Assembly: GCA_004195035.1 (NCBI GenBank)
Contig: SGBD01000001.1
Location: forward strand, 813,656-877,655
Length of the DNA stretch: 64,000 nucleotides
Direction: 5' to 3'
Source: Candidatus Acidulodesulfobacterium ferriphilum
Lineage (GTDB): Bacteria; SZUA-79; Acidulodesulfobacterales; Acidulodesulfobacteraceae
Shown here: piece by piece, positions 55,095-63,331 of the stretch
Layout: each line of letters starts with the position of its first letter
Position numbering within the stretch: position 1 is the first letter of the stretch
Program-made: the position numbers and the translations under genes
Notes under the pieces: model-generated
Seen by the model: the letters and a program-made list of their open reading frames with translations, nothing else
Database searches by the model: none
What the model was told of the DNA's origin: nothing

Positions 55095-55904
55095 TTAATT
55101 CTCCTTTCTAAATTCACAAAAATCTTCATAATCTATCAAATCAAAAACGCTGGGGGACTCCCCGCATAACGGGCAGGTTTTGTCCTGCCTTAGTTTCATC
55201 TCGGTAAATTTCATATCTAATGCGTCATAGATTAAAAGTCTGCCGTTCAAGGTAAGGCCTACGCCAAGAATAATTTTTATAGCCTCGTTTGCCTGAATTG
55301 CTCCTATTACCCCGGGAAGAACTCCCAAGACCCCTGCCTCCTGACAGCTCGGAACCAAACCGGGGGGAGGGGGCGACGGAAACAAGCATCTGTAGCAAGG
55401 CCCTTCCTCCGGCAAAAATACCGTTGCCTGTCCGTCAAACCGAAAAATAGAACCGTAAACAAGGGGTTTTCTCATAAAATGGCAGGCATCGTTTATTAAA
55501 TATCTTGTCGGAAAGTTATCGGTGGCATCTATTATTACATCATAATCTTTTATTAAACCCTTTATGTTTTCCGAACTAATCTTTTCCTTATAAGTTACGA
55601 CATTAACATCGGGGTTAATCCTTGCGATAGAATCTTTTGCAGAGTCCACTTTGTACCTTCCCACGTCACGAGTGCCGTGCCATATTTGCCTTTGAAGATT
55701 AGACAGATCAACCGTATCGAAATCTACGATGCCGAGTGTTCCGATTCCTGCAGCGCCCAGATAATATCCGCAAGGAGCGCCGAGCCCTCCCGCTCCGATC
55801 AATAACACCTTTGAGGATAGTAATTTTATCTGCCCCTCGCCGCCCACCTCAGGCAATATTATATGTCTTGCATATCTTTTAATCTGTTCTTCGGTAAATT
55901 CCAA
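55095..55904 (-). CDS. ThiF/MoeB/HesA-family E1-like adenylyltransferase
   Basis: The 269-residue enzyme activates the C-terminal glycine of a ubiquitin-like sulfur carrier with ATP. Features: VLLIGAGGLGAPCGYYLGAAG (about 30-50), DLSNLQRQIWHGTRDVGRYK (about 66-85) with the catalytic Arg, DATDNFPTRYLINDAC (about 127-142), the catalytic cysteine loop GLVPSCQEAGVLGVLPG, and zinc cysteines CYRC and CPLC. No rhodanese domain is fused, so sulfur must come from another protein such as the TusA-like neighbour. Partner: the ThiS-NIL protein 32 bases upstream. Confidence 0.9.
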   Translation of the reverse strand: MEFTEEQIKRYARHIILPEVGGEGQIKLLSSKVLLIGAGGLGAPCGYYLGAAGIGTLGIVDFDTVDLSNLQRQIWHGTRDVGRYKVDSAKDSIARINPDVNVVTYKEKISSENIKGLIKDYDVIIDATDNFPTRYLINDACHFMRKPLVYGSIFRFDGQATVFLPEEGPCYRCLFPSPPPPGLVPSCQEAGVLGVLPGVIGAIQANEAIKIILGVGLTLNGRLLIYDALDMKFTEMKLRQDKTCPLCGESPSVFDLIDYEDFCEFRKEN

Positions 55905-55936
55905 AATATTATATCCTCCGTTAAATTTTGCATTAG

Positions 55937-56452
55937 TTATTCTACCACATCGAGAACAATTGGTTCCACCGTTACGCCTTTTGATTCCAAAAATTTGATG
56001 GCTTTTTCTATCTCCCTAGGTTCGCCTTCTATCTCTATAGCAATTATTCCTATATCGTTCGAGATACTTGCACTTCTTATATTTGTAATAACATTGTAAT
56101 TTTTACCTGCAAGATAGATTAGCGGTTCTTTAATAGCTTCCTGTGGATAGTTAAGATAAAATTTTTTCTTTTCGGCCGCGCCTCCCGCAATTGCGGGAAT
56201 TATGGAAATCGTGTCCCCGTCTTGAACTTTTGAATTTATGCTGTCTATAAATCTGATATCCTCATCGTTAAGATAAACATTAACAAATCTCCTAACTTGG
56301 TCATTCTGTTCACATATTCTTTCTTTAATACCCGCAAAATTTTTTTCAAGGTCGTTTATTATTTCGATAATGGTTGAACCGTTAGAATCGACCTCCGCTT
56401 TTCCGTTAGTTAAAGACCTTAAAGGTGTTGGTATTCTGACTTTTACTGACAT
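55937..56452 (-). CDS. ThiS/MoaD-like sulfur carrier fused to a NIL domain
   Basis: Residues 1-91 are a ubiquitin-like sulfur carrier (VRIPTPLRSLTNGKAEV at 5-21; NVYLNDEDIRF; GDTISIIPAIAGG, with Gly-Gly at 90-91). Residues about 96-171 are a NIL domain (FYLNYPQEAIKEPLIYLAGKNYNVITNIRSASI), the fold that binds methionine in MetN transporters and occurs in homocysteine-forming proteins. A carrier must end in Gly-Gly to be adenylated, so this fusion needs cutting after Gly91, as for Wolinella HcyS, where a JAMM protease trims the tail. The operon's JAMM gene fits that role. Confidence 0.85.
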   Translation of the reverse strand: MSVKVRIPTPLRSLTNGKAEVDSNGSTIIEIINDLEKNFAGIKERICEQNDQVRRFVNVYLNDEDIRFIDSINSKVQDGDTISIIPAIAGGAAEKKKFYLNYPQEAIKEPLIYLAGKNYNVITNIRSASISNDIGIIAIEIEGEPREIEKAIKFLESKGVTVEPIVLDVVE

Positions 56453-56548
56453 TTAATCCTCCTGCTATGATAATTATAAATTATTATTATTTATGATAAG
56501 AATTTTTTATTTTATACTTTTTTTAAAATTTAAATAATTTAAGTTCTT

Positions 56549-57793
56549 TTAGCTTTTACCCCTGATTTTAGCAAGCACCTTTTCGAATTCTTCCAAATTT
56601 GCATCGATAGTTGCCGGTTCTTTCAGCTTTCCGTTAATTGCCTCCAGCGTTTTTAAGCCGTTGCCCGTTATGGCAAGAACCGTAGTTTCATTTTTATTGA
56701 TATAACCCTTGTCTATCAGCTTTTTTGCCACGGCAACGGTGACGCCGCCGGCGGTTTCGGTAAATATTCCTTCCGTTTTGGCTAAAAGTTTCATCCCTTC
56801 GACGATTTCATCATCCGTTGCATCCTCGCCGTATCCCCCTGTTTTACTCATAAGGTCAGAGGCATAATATCCATCGGCAGGGTTGCCTATTGCAAGAGAT
56901 TTTGCTATCGTGTCCGGGGTTTTAACCGGCTTGATGAATTCCCTTTTTTCTTTGACGGCGGCGGTTATCGGGTTGCATCCCGCAGCCTGAGCGCCAAAAA
57001 TTTTGGTATGCGGCTTTTCTTTTAGCAGGCCGCAATATTCGAATTCGTCTATCGCCTTTCCAACCTTTGTAATTAAAGAACCTCCAGCCATAGGAACAAC
57101 CACATTATCCGGCGCTTTAAAGCCGAGCTGTTCAAGCATTTCGAAGGTAAGCGATTTTGAACCTTCGGCATAATACGGCCTTAAATTGATATTGACAAAA
57201 CCCCAGTTATGTTTTCCCGCAATTTCCGTGCAAAGCCTGTTGACCTTGTCATAACTCCCGTCAATTTTAACCAAATTGGTGTCGTAAATCAAAGTCCCCA
57301 AAACCTTTCCGATTTCAAGGTTTGAAGGAATAAATACAAAACTTTCGTAACTTGCCGACGCCGCCAAAGCCGCAACCGCGTTGGCAAGATTTCCAGTCGA
57401 AGCGCATGCCACAACCTTAAAGCCAAATTCTTTAGCTTTGGCTATCGCAACAGACACAACCCTGTCTTTAAAGGATAATGTAGGGAAATTTACGGCATCG
57501 TTTTTGACATATAATTCTTTAACGCCTAATTCCTTTGCAAGATTATCCGCTTTCACAAGAGGGGTATAGCCCACATTTTTACCTATTTTAATTTCCCCTT
57601 TTATTGGAAGCAGTTCGCGATAACGCCACATATTAGGCTCTCTGGATTTAATTTTATCGATACTTATGTGTTTTTTAATTTCGTCATAATCGTAATCTAC
57701 CTCAAGAGGTCCGAAGCAGTAATCGCAAACATAAAGGGGGCTGTCAGGGTATTCTTTGCCGCATTCACGGCATTTTAAACCTTTAACGAACAT
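56549..57793 (-). CDS. thrC: Threonine synthase-like PLP enzyme
   Basis: The 414-residue protein is a class I-type threonine synthase: N-terminal rubredoxin-like CxxC pairs (CRECGKEYPDSPLYVCDYC, about 7-25), the PLP lysine in FPTLSFKDRVVSVA (about 104-117), STGNLANAVAA (about 133-143) and AAGCNPI with a GGVTVAV segment later. It normally makes threonine from O-phosphohomoserine. Here it leads an operon of sulfur-transfer genes behind a SAM-I riboswitch, which is unusual for threonine synthesis and leaves open that it makes homocysteine by adding sulfur to a homoserine ester. It is the first gene, 97 bases beyond the attenuator. Confidence 0.85.
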   Translation of the reverse strand: MFVKGLKCRECGKEYPDSPLYVCDYCFGPLEVDYDYDEIKKHISIDKIKSREPNMWRYRELLPIKGEIKIGKNVGYTPLVKADNLAKELGVKELYVKNDAVNFPTLSFKDRVVSVAIAKAKEFGFKVVACASTGNLANAVAALAASASYESFVFIPSNLEIGKVLGTLIYDTNLVKIDGSYDKVNRLCTEIAGKHNWGFVNINLRPYYAEGSKSLTFEMLEQLGFKAPDNVVVPMAGGSLITKVGKAIDEFEYCGLLKEKPHTKIFGAQAAGCNPITAAVKEKREFIKPVKTPDTIAKSLAIGNPADGYYASDLMSKTGGYGEDATDDEIVEGMKLLAKTEGIFTETAGGVTVAVAKKLIDKGYINKNETTVLAITGNGLKTLEAINGKLKEPATIDANLEEFEKVLAKIRGKS

Positions 57794-57888
57794 TTTTTCT
57801 CCTTCTTTTAAGTTGTTTTATTTAAGCTGTCTATTTTTTTATTTAAGCTGTATATTTTAAGATAATGACAAAATGCCGGATTGAAACT

Positions 57889-57930
57889 AAAAAACCCCTT
57901 CTTCCTGATAAATATAGAAGAAGGGGTTTT
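57889..57930 (-). terminator. Intrinsic terminator of the SAM-I riboswitch
   Basis: On the minus strand AAAACCCCTTCTTC pairs over 14 bases with GAAGAAGGGGTTTT around a 12-base loop, followed by a run of six T. It sits directly after the SAM aptamer and before thrC, forming the riboswitch expression platform. Binding of SAM should favour this hairpin and stop transcription of the operon. Confidence 0.9.
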
Positions 57931-57943
57931 AAAAACTCAATTC

Positions 57944-58050
57944 TTCTTATCTTCCAGGGATTAACCTGCGGGAATTAGCACCGATTTCTATATTGCTATC
58001 GGTTGCTGCGGTATCTAACGGGCCCGTCCCTCCACCGCTCTTGATAAGAA
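57944..58050 (-). promoter_or_regulatory. SAM-I riboswitch (S-box leader)
   Basis: Read on the minus strand, stem P1 pairs TTCTTATC with GATAAGAA. The core has the S-box signatures GAGCGGTGGAGGGACGGGCCC, then CCGCAGCAACC, GGTGCTAATTCC-type joining sequence, CGCAGG and TCCCTGGAAGATAAG, closing P1. These are the conserved helices and the kink-turn of SAM-I aptamers. A strong terminator follows at once. The riboswitch heads the operon that contains thrC, ThiS-NIL, E1, TusA-like, cysteine synthase-like and JAMM genes. Confidence 0.94.
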
Positions 58051-58340
58051 ACAAATTTGTATATAAATATAAAAAGATCTATTGTTTATTAATATTAAAT
58101 ATTGGGCTAATAAACATATTTTATTATGTATAACATTATTTATAAAGAATGTCAATATAAAACCTTAATCCAGTATTTACGTAAAATAGGAACATTTAAA
58201 TATTTTCTATTGCAGGATTAAGGTAAAATTGCCAAAAAAAGGCAAATATAATTTGCATGGAGGTAAAAAACAAATTATAATGAAATTTAATAGGCAAAAT
58301 TGCTTATAAATTATTTAAGAGATTTTTAAAAGGGAATAAA
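58051..58340. other. Divergent intergenic region, no further gene
   Basis: With the riboswitch and attenuator at 57889-58050 this completes the 547-base gap between thrC and the DUF5714-type gene. It contains a 9-bp inverted repeat (CCTTAATCC at 58163-58171, GGATTAAGG at 58215-58223) of unknown role and the promoters of both divergent units. No other RNA motif was recognised. Confidence 0.55.
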
Positions 58341-59246
58341 ATGTCTAATAAGTCCGGCAGTTATTGTTCTGAACAGGAACATAATCTAATTGCTAATTGC
58401 TTAATATGCGGGCATTCTCTTGAATATCTGCCTTTCGCCGTCGAGCTGACCTGTTTTTACTGCGGCAAAAAAGAAAAGGGGAGTATCGTTTGTTCGTCGG
58501 ATAGGTCTCATTACGTTTGCGACGACTGCCATAACCTATCTTCTTTCAATTATATAAAAGATTTTATATTATCTACGGAAGGCAAAAACCCTTTCGAAAT
58601 TACATTCGATATTTTAAATAATCCAAGCGTAACGGTGCCTATGTTAGGATGCCACCATGCTTATATTTTAACGGGAGCGGTTTTAGCTTCGCTAAAAAAC
58701 AGGGGATACGTGCATATTTCAGAAGCCGATATCGAAGAAGCGTTTTACAGGCTCTCAAAGCAGGCTGTAGGAGGCTACTGCGGCTTAAGCGGCGTTTGCG
58801 GCATAGTTCCTGCGGGCGGTATCGTATATTCAATTTTAACCGGTTCGGTCTGCGGCAAGGATATTGAACAAAAAATAACCATGAAGATTACGGCTCTTCT
58901 TTCCAAAGCCGTATTCGATTTAACGGGACCTTCATGCTGTAAAGCTTATCTCTTTAAGGCTCTTGAGATAATCTCCGCAAGTCTTTACGAAGATTTTAAC
59001 TTTCTTTTAATAGATAACGATGTAGATATATCATGCAATTTCAAGGAACTGCATCCCCATGGGTGCATGCAGGAAAAATGCCCTTATTTTGCCCCTTCTT
59101 ATACCGTTAGCGTCGAATGGTTAAAAGAAAATTTGAAAGATACGGCTATATCCCGGTTCCTCAAGGTTGCTCCCGTTGAAATAAGTTTGAAGCTCGATAA
59201 ATCCAGCCTTGAAAGCAATAACAATATACCTCCTGCTCCCTGCTGA
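58341..59246 (+). CDS. DUF5714-type Cys-rich protein
   Basis: The 301-residue protein has an N-terminal Cys-rich part with CxxC pairs (CLICGH, CFYCGK, HYVCDDCHN, about 20-65), a signature PMLGCHHAYILTGAVLASLKNRG (about 99-121), then GGYCGLSGVCGIVPAGG (about 143-159) and GPSCCKAYLFKALE (about 204-217), ending with CMQEKCPYF. This matches my memory of the DUF5714 family of anaerobes, often near radical SAM or methyltransferase genes, whose function is unknown. The many cysteines suggest metal or Fe-S binding. It is divergent from the SAM-riboswitch operon and adjacent to the RND efflux genes. Confidence 0.6.
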   Translation: MSNKSGSYCSEQEHNLIANCLICGHSLEYLPFAVELTCFYCGKKEKGSIVCSSDRSHYVCDDCHNLSSFNYIKDFILSTEGKNPFEITFDILNNPSVTVPMLGCHHAYILTGAVLASLKNRGYVHISEADIEEAFYRLSKQAVGGYCGLSGVCGIVPAGGIVYSILTGSVCGKDIEQKITMKITALLSKAVFDLTGPSCCKAYLFKALEIISASLYEDFNFLLIDNDVDISCNFKELHPHGCMQEKCPYFAPSYTVSVEWLKENLKDTAISRFLKVAPVEISLKLDKSSLESNNNIPPAPC

Positions 59247-59264
59247 AAGTAATATGCCTTAGGT

Positions 59265-62200
59265 TTAAGGTAACGTATTTTTATTTTTCTTCATAAAAAG
59301 TCCGCCGTATATAACGGGGGCAAGCCACAGGGACATAAAAACGGATATTAATAAGCCTCCCATAACCGCAACGGAAAGGGGTTTCAGGAGGTCGGTTCCT
59401 CTTCCTATGCCTATAGCCAGCGGCAGAAAACCGAAAACGTCGGCAAGCATAGTCATAAGTATCGGGCGGAGGCGTTCTCTGGCGGCAAGAAAAACGGACG
59501 AAGGGCTTGGGGACGAGTTAACCGCGCCGCTTATCTGCCTTGACCTTGCGAATATAAGGATCGCGTTATTGGTGGAAATAGCAAAAACTAAAAGAATACC
59601 GAGAAATGCCGTGCTATCGAGTTCTATGCCCGTTATTAAAAGGGCGGCAAGCGCCCCTGCTCCAGACAGCGCAATAGCTGTCATAGATGCGACTGCCGCC
59701 CGCTGGCTTGCAAACTGGAAACCAAAAAAGACAAAAATCAAAATCAGTGCAAAGATAAGCATAACCGCCATCTGCTCGAAGCTCTTTACCTGAGAGCGGT
59801 AGTATCCTCCGATAGAGGCTGTAACAGACGGCGGAAGATGCATTGAACCTATAACGAAGCGCGCTTTAGCCGCTCCTGCCGAAAGACCTTCGCCTTTTAC
59901 GGGCTGAATGAAGATATAGGCATACGGAGCCATATTCTGGTGGGTTATAAAAGGGACGGCTTTTTTGACGCGTATTTTAGAAAGATAATCTAATCTGGTA
60001 TGCGTGCCGTTTTTAAGGGTAAAAGGCCAGTTTTTTAGCTCCGGCAGGGTGACGGATTTGTTTTTAAGAAAAACGCGTACCGGCAGTACCTGTTCGCCGT
60101 ACAGCAAAAAGCCCGCTTTTTGTCCCCACAGGAGTCTTTTGACTTTATCCGCTATAACGGGCGGCGGTACGCCGTAAGCCGCCGCGTAATCGGACGGCGT
60201 CAGCGTTATTTCCGGTCCTGCCGAAGGAGATTTAAAATTGACGTACTGGAAATCGCCGGTTTTTCTTAGTTTACCTGCTAAAGTTTTACCGTATTTTCTG
60301 AGCGTGCCGGAGCTTTTGCCGAAAAGCATAACTTCTAAAGGCGCATGGGAGCCGGATAAAAACCCGAGACGGTTTACCATGAGCTGTTGAAAATTAAGGT
60401 CGATAAGGTCGGGAGCCGCGTTATGAAACTTATTATAAAGCCCTCTCATTATTTTTTCGGTTGTTTCGGTGCGGTTTCTTCTTAATACGATTGTCAAATC
60501 GCCTTTGTTAGGCGTAGAATAAGGGTTGTCCAAGCTCCTGCCGACTACTAAGGAAACCCTTTTTACGTTAGAGTTTTCTTTAGCGATATGCATAAGATAT
60601 TTTCCGGTTCTTTCGGTGCCGGCAACACTGCTTCCCACGGGAGTCCTGAACGGAACGACAAAAATTCCCTCGTCCCATTTCGGCAAAAAAGCCGTCCGCA
60701 GATAAAACATAGAAAACGCTATAGTTATTATCAGCGCAAAAATTACCGGCAATGCAAACCAAGGCGACCTCATGCCCTTAATCAGTATATAGCCATAAAT
60801 TTTTCTAAGCCTGTTTTTTTTATAAATTTTACTTTTTTTTCCGCCGTTTTTTCTTTTTGCAAGCATTACGGTAAGTATCGGGGTAAGAGTTAAAGCCGTC
60901 AGCTGTGACGTTATCAGCGCGATAACTATCGAAAGCGCCATCTGTTTAAAAAGGATGCCGAGAGTTCCGTGGATAAAGATAAGGGGTATAAAAACTATGG
61001 AAGACGTAATTGTCGCCGCGGTCATAAGCGGAAGTATTTTGCCTACACGCTCTAATGCCGAGTCGCCGCCTGTTTCATTCGCCAGCCCTCCCTTCATCTT
61101 ATGAAAACCTCTTTCCACTATGACAATCGCATGGTCTATCATAGCCCCTATCGAAGCGGTTAATCCGCCGAGCGTCATAATATTAAGACCGAAGCCTAAG
61201 GCATTAAGAATAACGACCGTTAAAGATACCGAAACGGGTATCACGGCAAGGGCTATAAGAGCGCCGTCCATACGCTTTAAAAAGAGGAATACTACGAACA
61301 ATGCTATTAAACCGCCGAGAATAAGCGCAATCCAGACATCTTTAAGATTGGAATGGATAAGCCGGCTTGTATTATAGACTGAGATTATTTTTAAACCTTT
61401 CGGCAGGCGGCTGTTTAAAGATTTAATGCGGCGGCCGATATTTCCGGCGACTTTAACCGTATTTATATTTAAATCCGGCATAATATCAATTAGAAGTGTA
61501 TGCCGGTAACCGCTTACCGCCGCTTCGCGGATTAACGGCGGAGAGATTATATTTACCCTGCCTAAGGCTTTTAAAGGCAGAAGAGTATGCCTTACCGGAA
61601 TCATAAGGTTTGACAGGTCTTTTATATCTGCCGGACGCGGGGTGGTCGCGATTACGAACTGCTTATGATATGTATTCAGCACTCCCGAAAAAAAAGGTCC
61701 CTGATACGACCTCAGTATTTTTACGATGTTTTCCGGACCGATATGATACTGGGCAAGACGAAGCGGATTTAAGTTTATTCCGGCCTCCGGCCAGCCGCGC
61801 CCGGTTCCTTCTATTTGATAAATTCCTTTAATGGAAAGTAAAGCCGGCCTGATTTTAAAGGCAAAAACCGACATCATATCGGAGCTGTTATAATCTTTCC
61901 TATTCGAAACAAGGGCATACTCGGCAAAAGGATATACGTTAGGGGACATCAGCCGGACGGTCATCTTGCTTCCCGGCGGCAGCGCCACCTGGCTTAAGCG
62001 GGATTCAAGCATTAAATAAGCTATATGCGGTTTTATGTTCGATTGAAAATAAACGGTGATTTTAGATATGCCGTTGCCCGTTTGGGAGCGGACGAGACGG
62101 ACGCCGGGTTCTCCTTCCGCCGCGGCTTCGAGAGGCTTGGTCGCCTGAACAAGCATAAATTTTACGGGAAGTCTGCCGCTGTGGACTAAAACGGAAACCC

Positions 62201-62333
62201 TTGGAAAATTGACATCGGGGAAAATGCTTTCAGGCATATTGCGCGTATAGAACCAGCCGATGCCGATAACCATTAAAGAAAGAAGAATTATCGAAAACTT
62301 ATTTTTTAAAAGAAAATTAAGATATCTTTTCAA
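59265..62333 (-). CDS. RND-family efflux permease (AcrB/CzcA superfamily)
   Basis: The 1022-residue inner-membrane protein has the RND layout: helix 1 at about 12-30, a large periplasmic loop, a helix cluster at about 330-490, a second loop and a final helix cluster at about 850-1010. The proton-relay segment reads GGLTASIGAMIDHAIVIVERGFHK with the conserved Asp. The start IFPDVNFPRVSVLVHSGRLP replaces the usual family FP...PxVxVxTxxPGA motif. Whether it exports metals (CusA/CzcA-like) or drugs cannot be decided. It overlaps the adaptor gene by ATGA. Confidence 0.88.
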   Translation of the reverse strand: MKRYLNFLLKNKFSIILLSLMVIGIGWFYTRNMPESIFPDVNFPRVSVLVHSGRLPVKFMLVQATKPLEAAAEGEPGVRLVRSQTGNGISKITVYFQSNIKPHIAYLMLESRLSQVALPPGSKMTVRLMSPNVYPFAEYALVSNRKDYNSSDMMSVFAFKIRPALLSIKGIYQIEGTGRGWPEAGINLNPLRLAQYHIGPENIVKILRSYQGPFFSGVLNTYHKQFVIATTPRPADIKDLSNLMIPVRHTLLPLKALGRVNIISPPLIREAAVSGYRHTLLIDIMPDLNINTVKVAGNIGRRIKSLNSRLPKGLKIISVYNTSRLIHSNLKDVWIALILGGLIALFVVFLFLKRMDGALIALAVIPVSVSLTVVILNALGFGLNIMTLGGLTASIGAMIDHAIVIVERGFHKMKGGLANETGGDSALERVGKILPLMTAATITSSIVFIPLIFIHGTLGILFKQMALSIVIALITSQLTALTLTPILTVMLAKRKNGGKKSKIYKKNRLRKIYGYILIKGMRSPWFALPVIFALIITIAFSMFYLRTAFLPKWDEGIFVVPFRTPVGSSVAGTERTGKYLMHIAKENSNVKRVSLVVGRSLDNPYSTPNKGDLTIVLRRNRTETTEKIMRGLYNKFHNAAPDLIDLNFQQLMVNRLGFLSGSHAPLEVMLFGKSSGTLRKYGKTLAGKLRKTGDFQYVNFKSPSAGPEITLTPSDYAAAYGVPPPVIADKVKRLLWGQKAGFLLYGEQVLPVRVFLKNKSVTLPELKNWPFTLKNGTHTRLDYLSKIRVKKAVPFITHQNMAPYAYIFIQPVKGEGLSAGAAKARFVIGSMHLPPSVTASIGGYYRSQVKSFEQMAVMLIFALILIFVFFGFQFASQRAAVASMTAIALSGAGALAALLITGIELDSTAFLGILLVFAISTNNAILIFARSRQISGAVNSSPSPSSVFLAARERLRPILMTMLADVFGFLPLAIGIGRGTDLLKPLSVAVMGGLLISVFMSLWLAPVIYGGLFMKKNKNTLP

Positions 62334-63331
62334 TGTTTTATCTCCACGGCAATACCGGATACAAGCCGTGTAACGGGGTATATTATTACGGGTTCGCCGG
62401 CGTTGATATCTCCTTTAACATATACCTTGCCGTCTTTCCGTCCTATTACTTTTATTTTCACGGCTTGAGCTTTGTTATGTTTTACCGCAAATACGACCGT
62501 CCCGCCTTTAAGCATAACAACCGCTCTTTCTGGCAAAGAAAAGGCGGTGGCGGAAGGTTCGGCAAAACGAAGGTTAACCCATTCTCCCGGTAATAAAGGA
62601 GAATTTTTGGGCAGGCTTATATAAACAGGCACAAGACCGTTATGAGCGGCATTGCCGCCGATAGAAATTATCCTGCCGGTTTCCTTAATGCGCCTTCTTT
62701 TTATTTCGACCCGCATATTAATATAAAGATTAAAACTCTGGGAAGGAGTTAAATATGTCCTTGCCCACGGCAATCCTTTGCCGTTTAACACGGCAACGGG
62801 GCTTCCCGCCGCAACTATTGCGCCGTCGGCCGTGAGATAATGCACGGTTCCTTTAAAATGTGAAATAAGGATGCCTTCGCGGTCAAGGGACTCAAGGGCG
62901 TGAAGAGACGAATATGTGCTAGACAGATTTAAAGCCGCCCGCTCCAATGTTTTTTTTGCCGCAACTCCGTAATTAAATAAAAGTTTTTCTCTTTTAAACT
63001 TTATCTTCGCGTATTTTACCGAAGCCTGCGCCGAAATAATTTTTGCGTATAAGCCGGGACTTACGACCCTTGCGATAACCGTTCCGGCGGTTACGGATTT
63101 TGGGAAAGGAAAGGATTCTATCAGCCTTCCCGTAAAAGGAGCCGTAAAAACCTGTCTGCCGTTGCTGTGAACCTTTCCGGGCGAGGTAATATTTTTTACC
63201 GCAAGCGTTTTTTTTGCATAGGCGACTTTTACCGGCATTGCGGAACCGGCAAAAGCTAAGGGCATGCCGATGCTGTAAACGATACACAAGGTTAAAATTG
63301 AAATTGAAATAAACACGGTTGTTCTTTTCAT
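62330..63331 (-). CDS. RND efflux periplasmic adaptor (membrane-fusion protein)
   Basis: The 333-residue protein has a signal peptide (about 1-28), then the HlyD/CusB-like lipoyl half-motif GKVHSNGRQVFTAPFTGRLIESF (about 53-75), a short coiled hairpin (about 105-155), the second lipoyl half (GTVHYLTADGAIVAAGSPVAVL) and beta-barrel and proximal domains. It bridges the permease and an outer-membrane channel. The hairpin is shorter than in AcrA. It overlaps both neighbours by ATGA-type junctions, so the three genes form one operon. Confidence 0.85.
   Translation of the reverse strand: MKRTTVFISISILTLCIVYSIGMPLAFAGSAMPVKVAYAKKTLAVKNITSPGKVHSNGRQVFTAPFTGRLIESFPFPKSVTAGTVIARVVSPGLYAKIISAQASVKYAKIKFKREKLLFNYGVAAKKTLERAALNLSSTYSSLHALESLDREGILISHFKGTVHYLTADGAIVAAGSPVAVLNGKGLPWARTYLTPSQSFNLYINMRVEIKRRRIKETGRIISIGGNAAHNGLVPVYISLPKNSPLLPGEWVNLRFAEPSATAFSLPERAVVMLKGGTVVFAVKHNKAQAVKIKVIGRKDGKVYVKGDINAGEPVIIYPVTRLVSGIAVEIKH

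Noticed and set aside
58163-58223. CCTTAATCC/GGATTAAGG inverted repeat as an RNA gene or operator
   Set aside because: The 43-base loop and AT-rich surroundings give no specific class; noted only as part of the gap.
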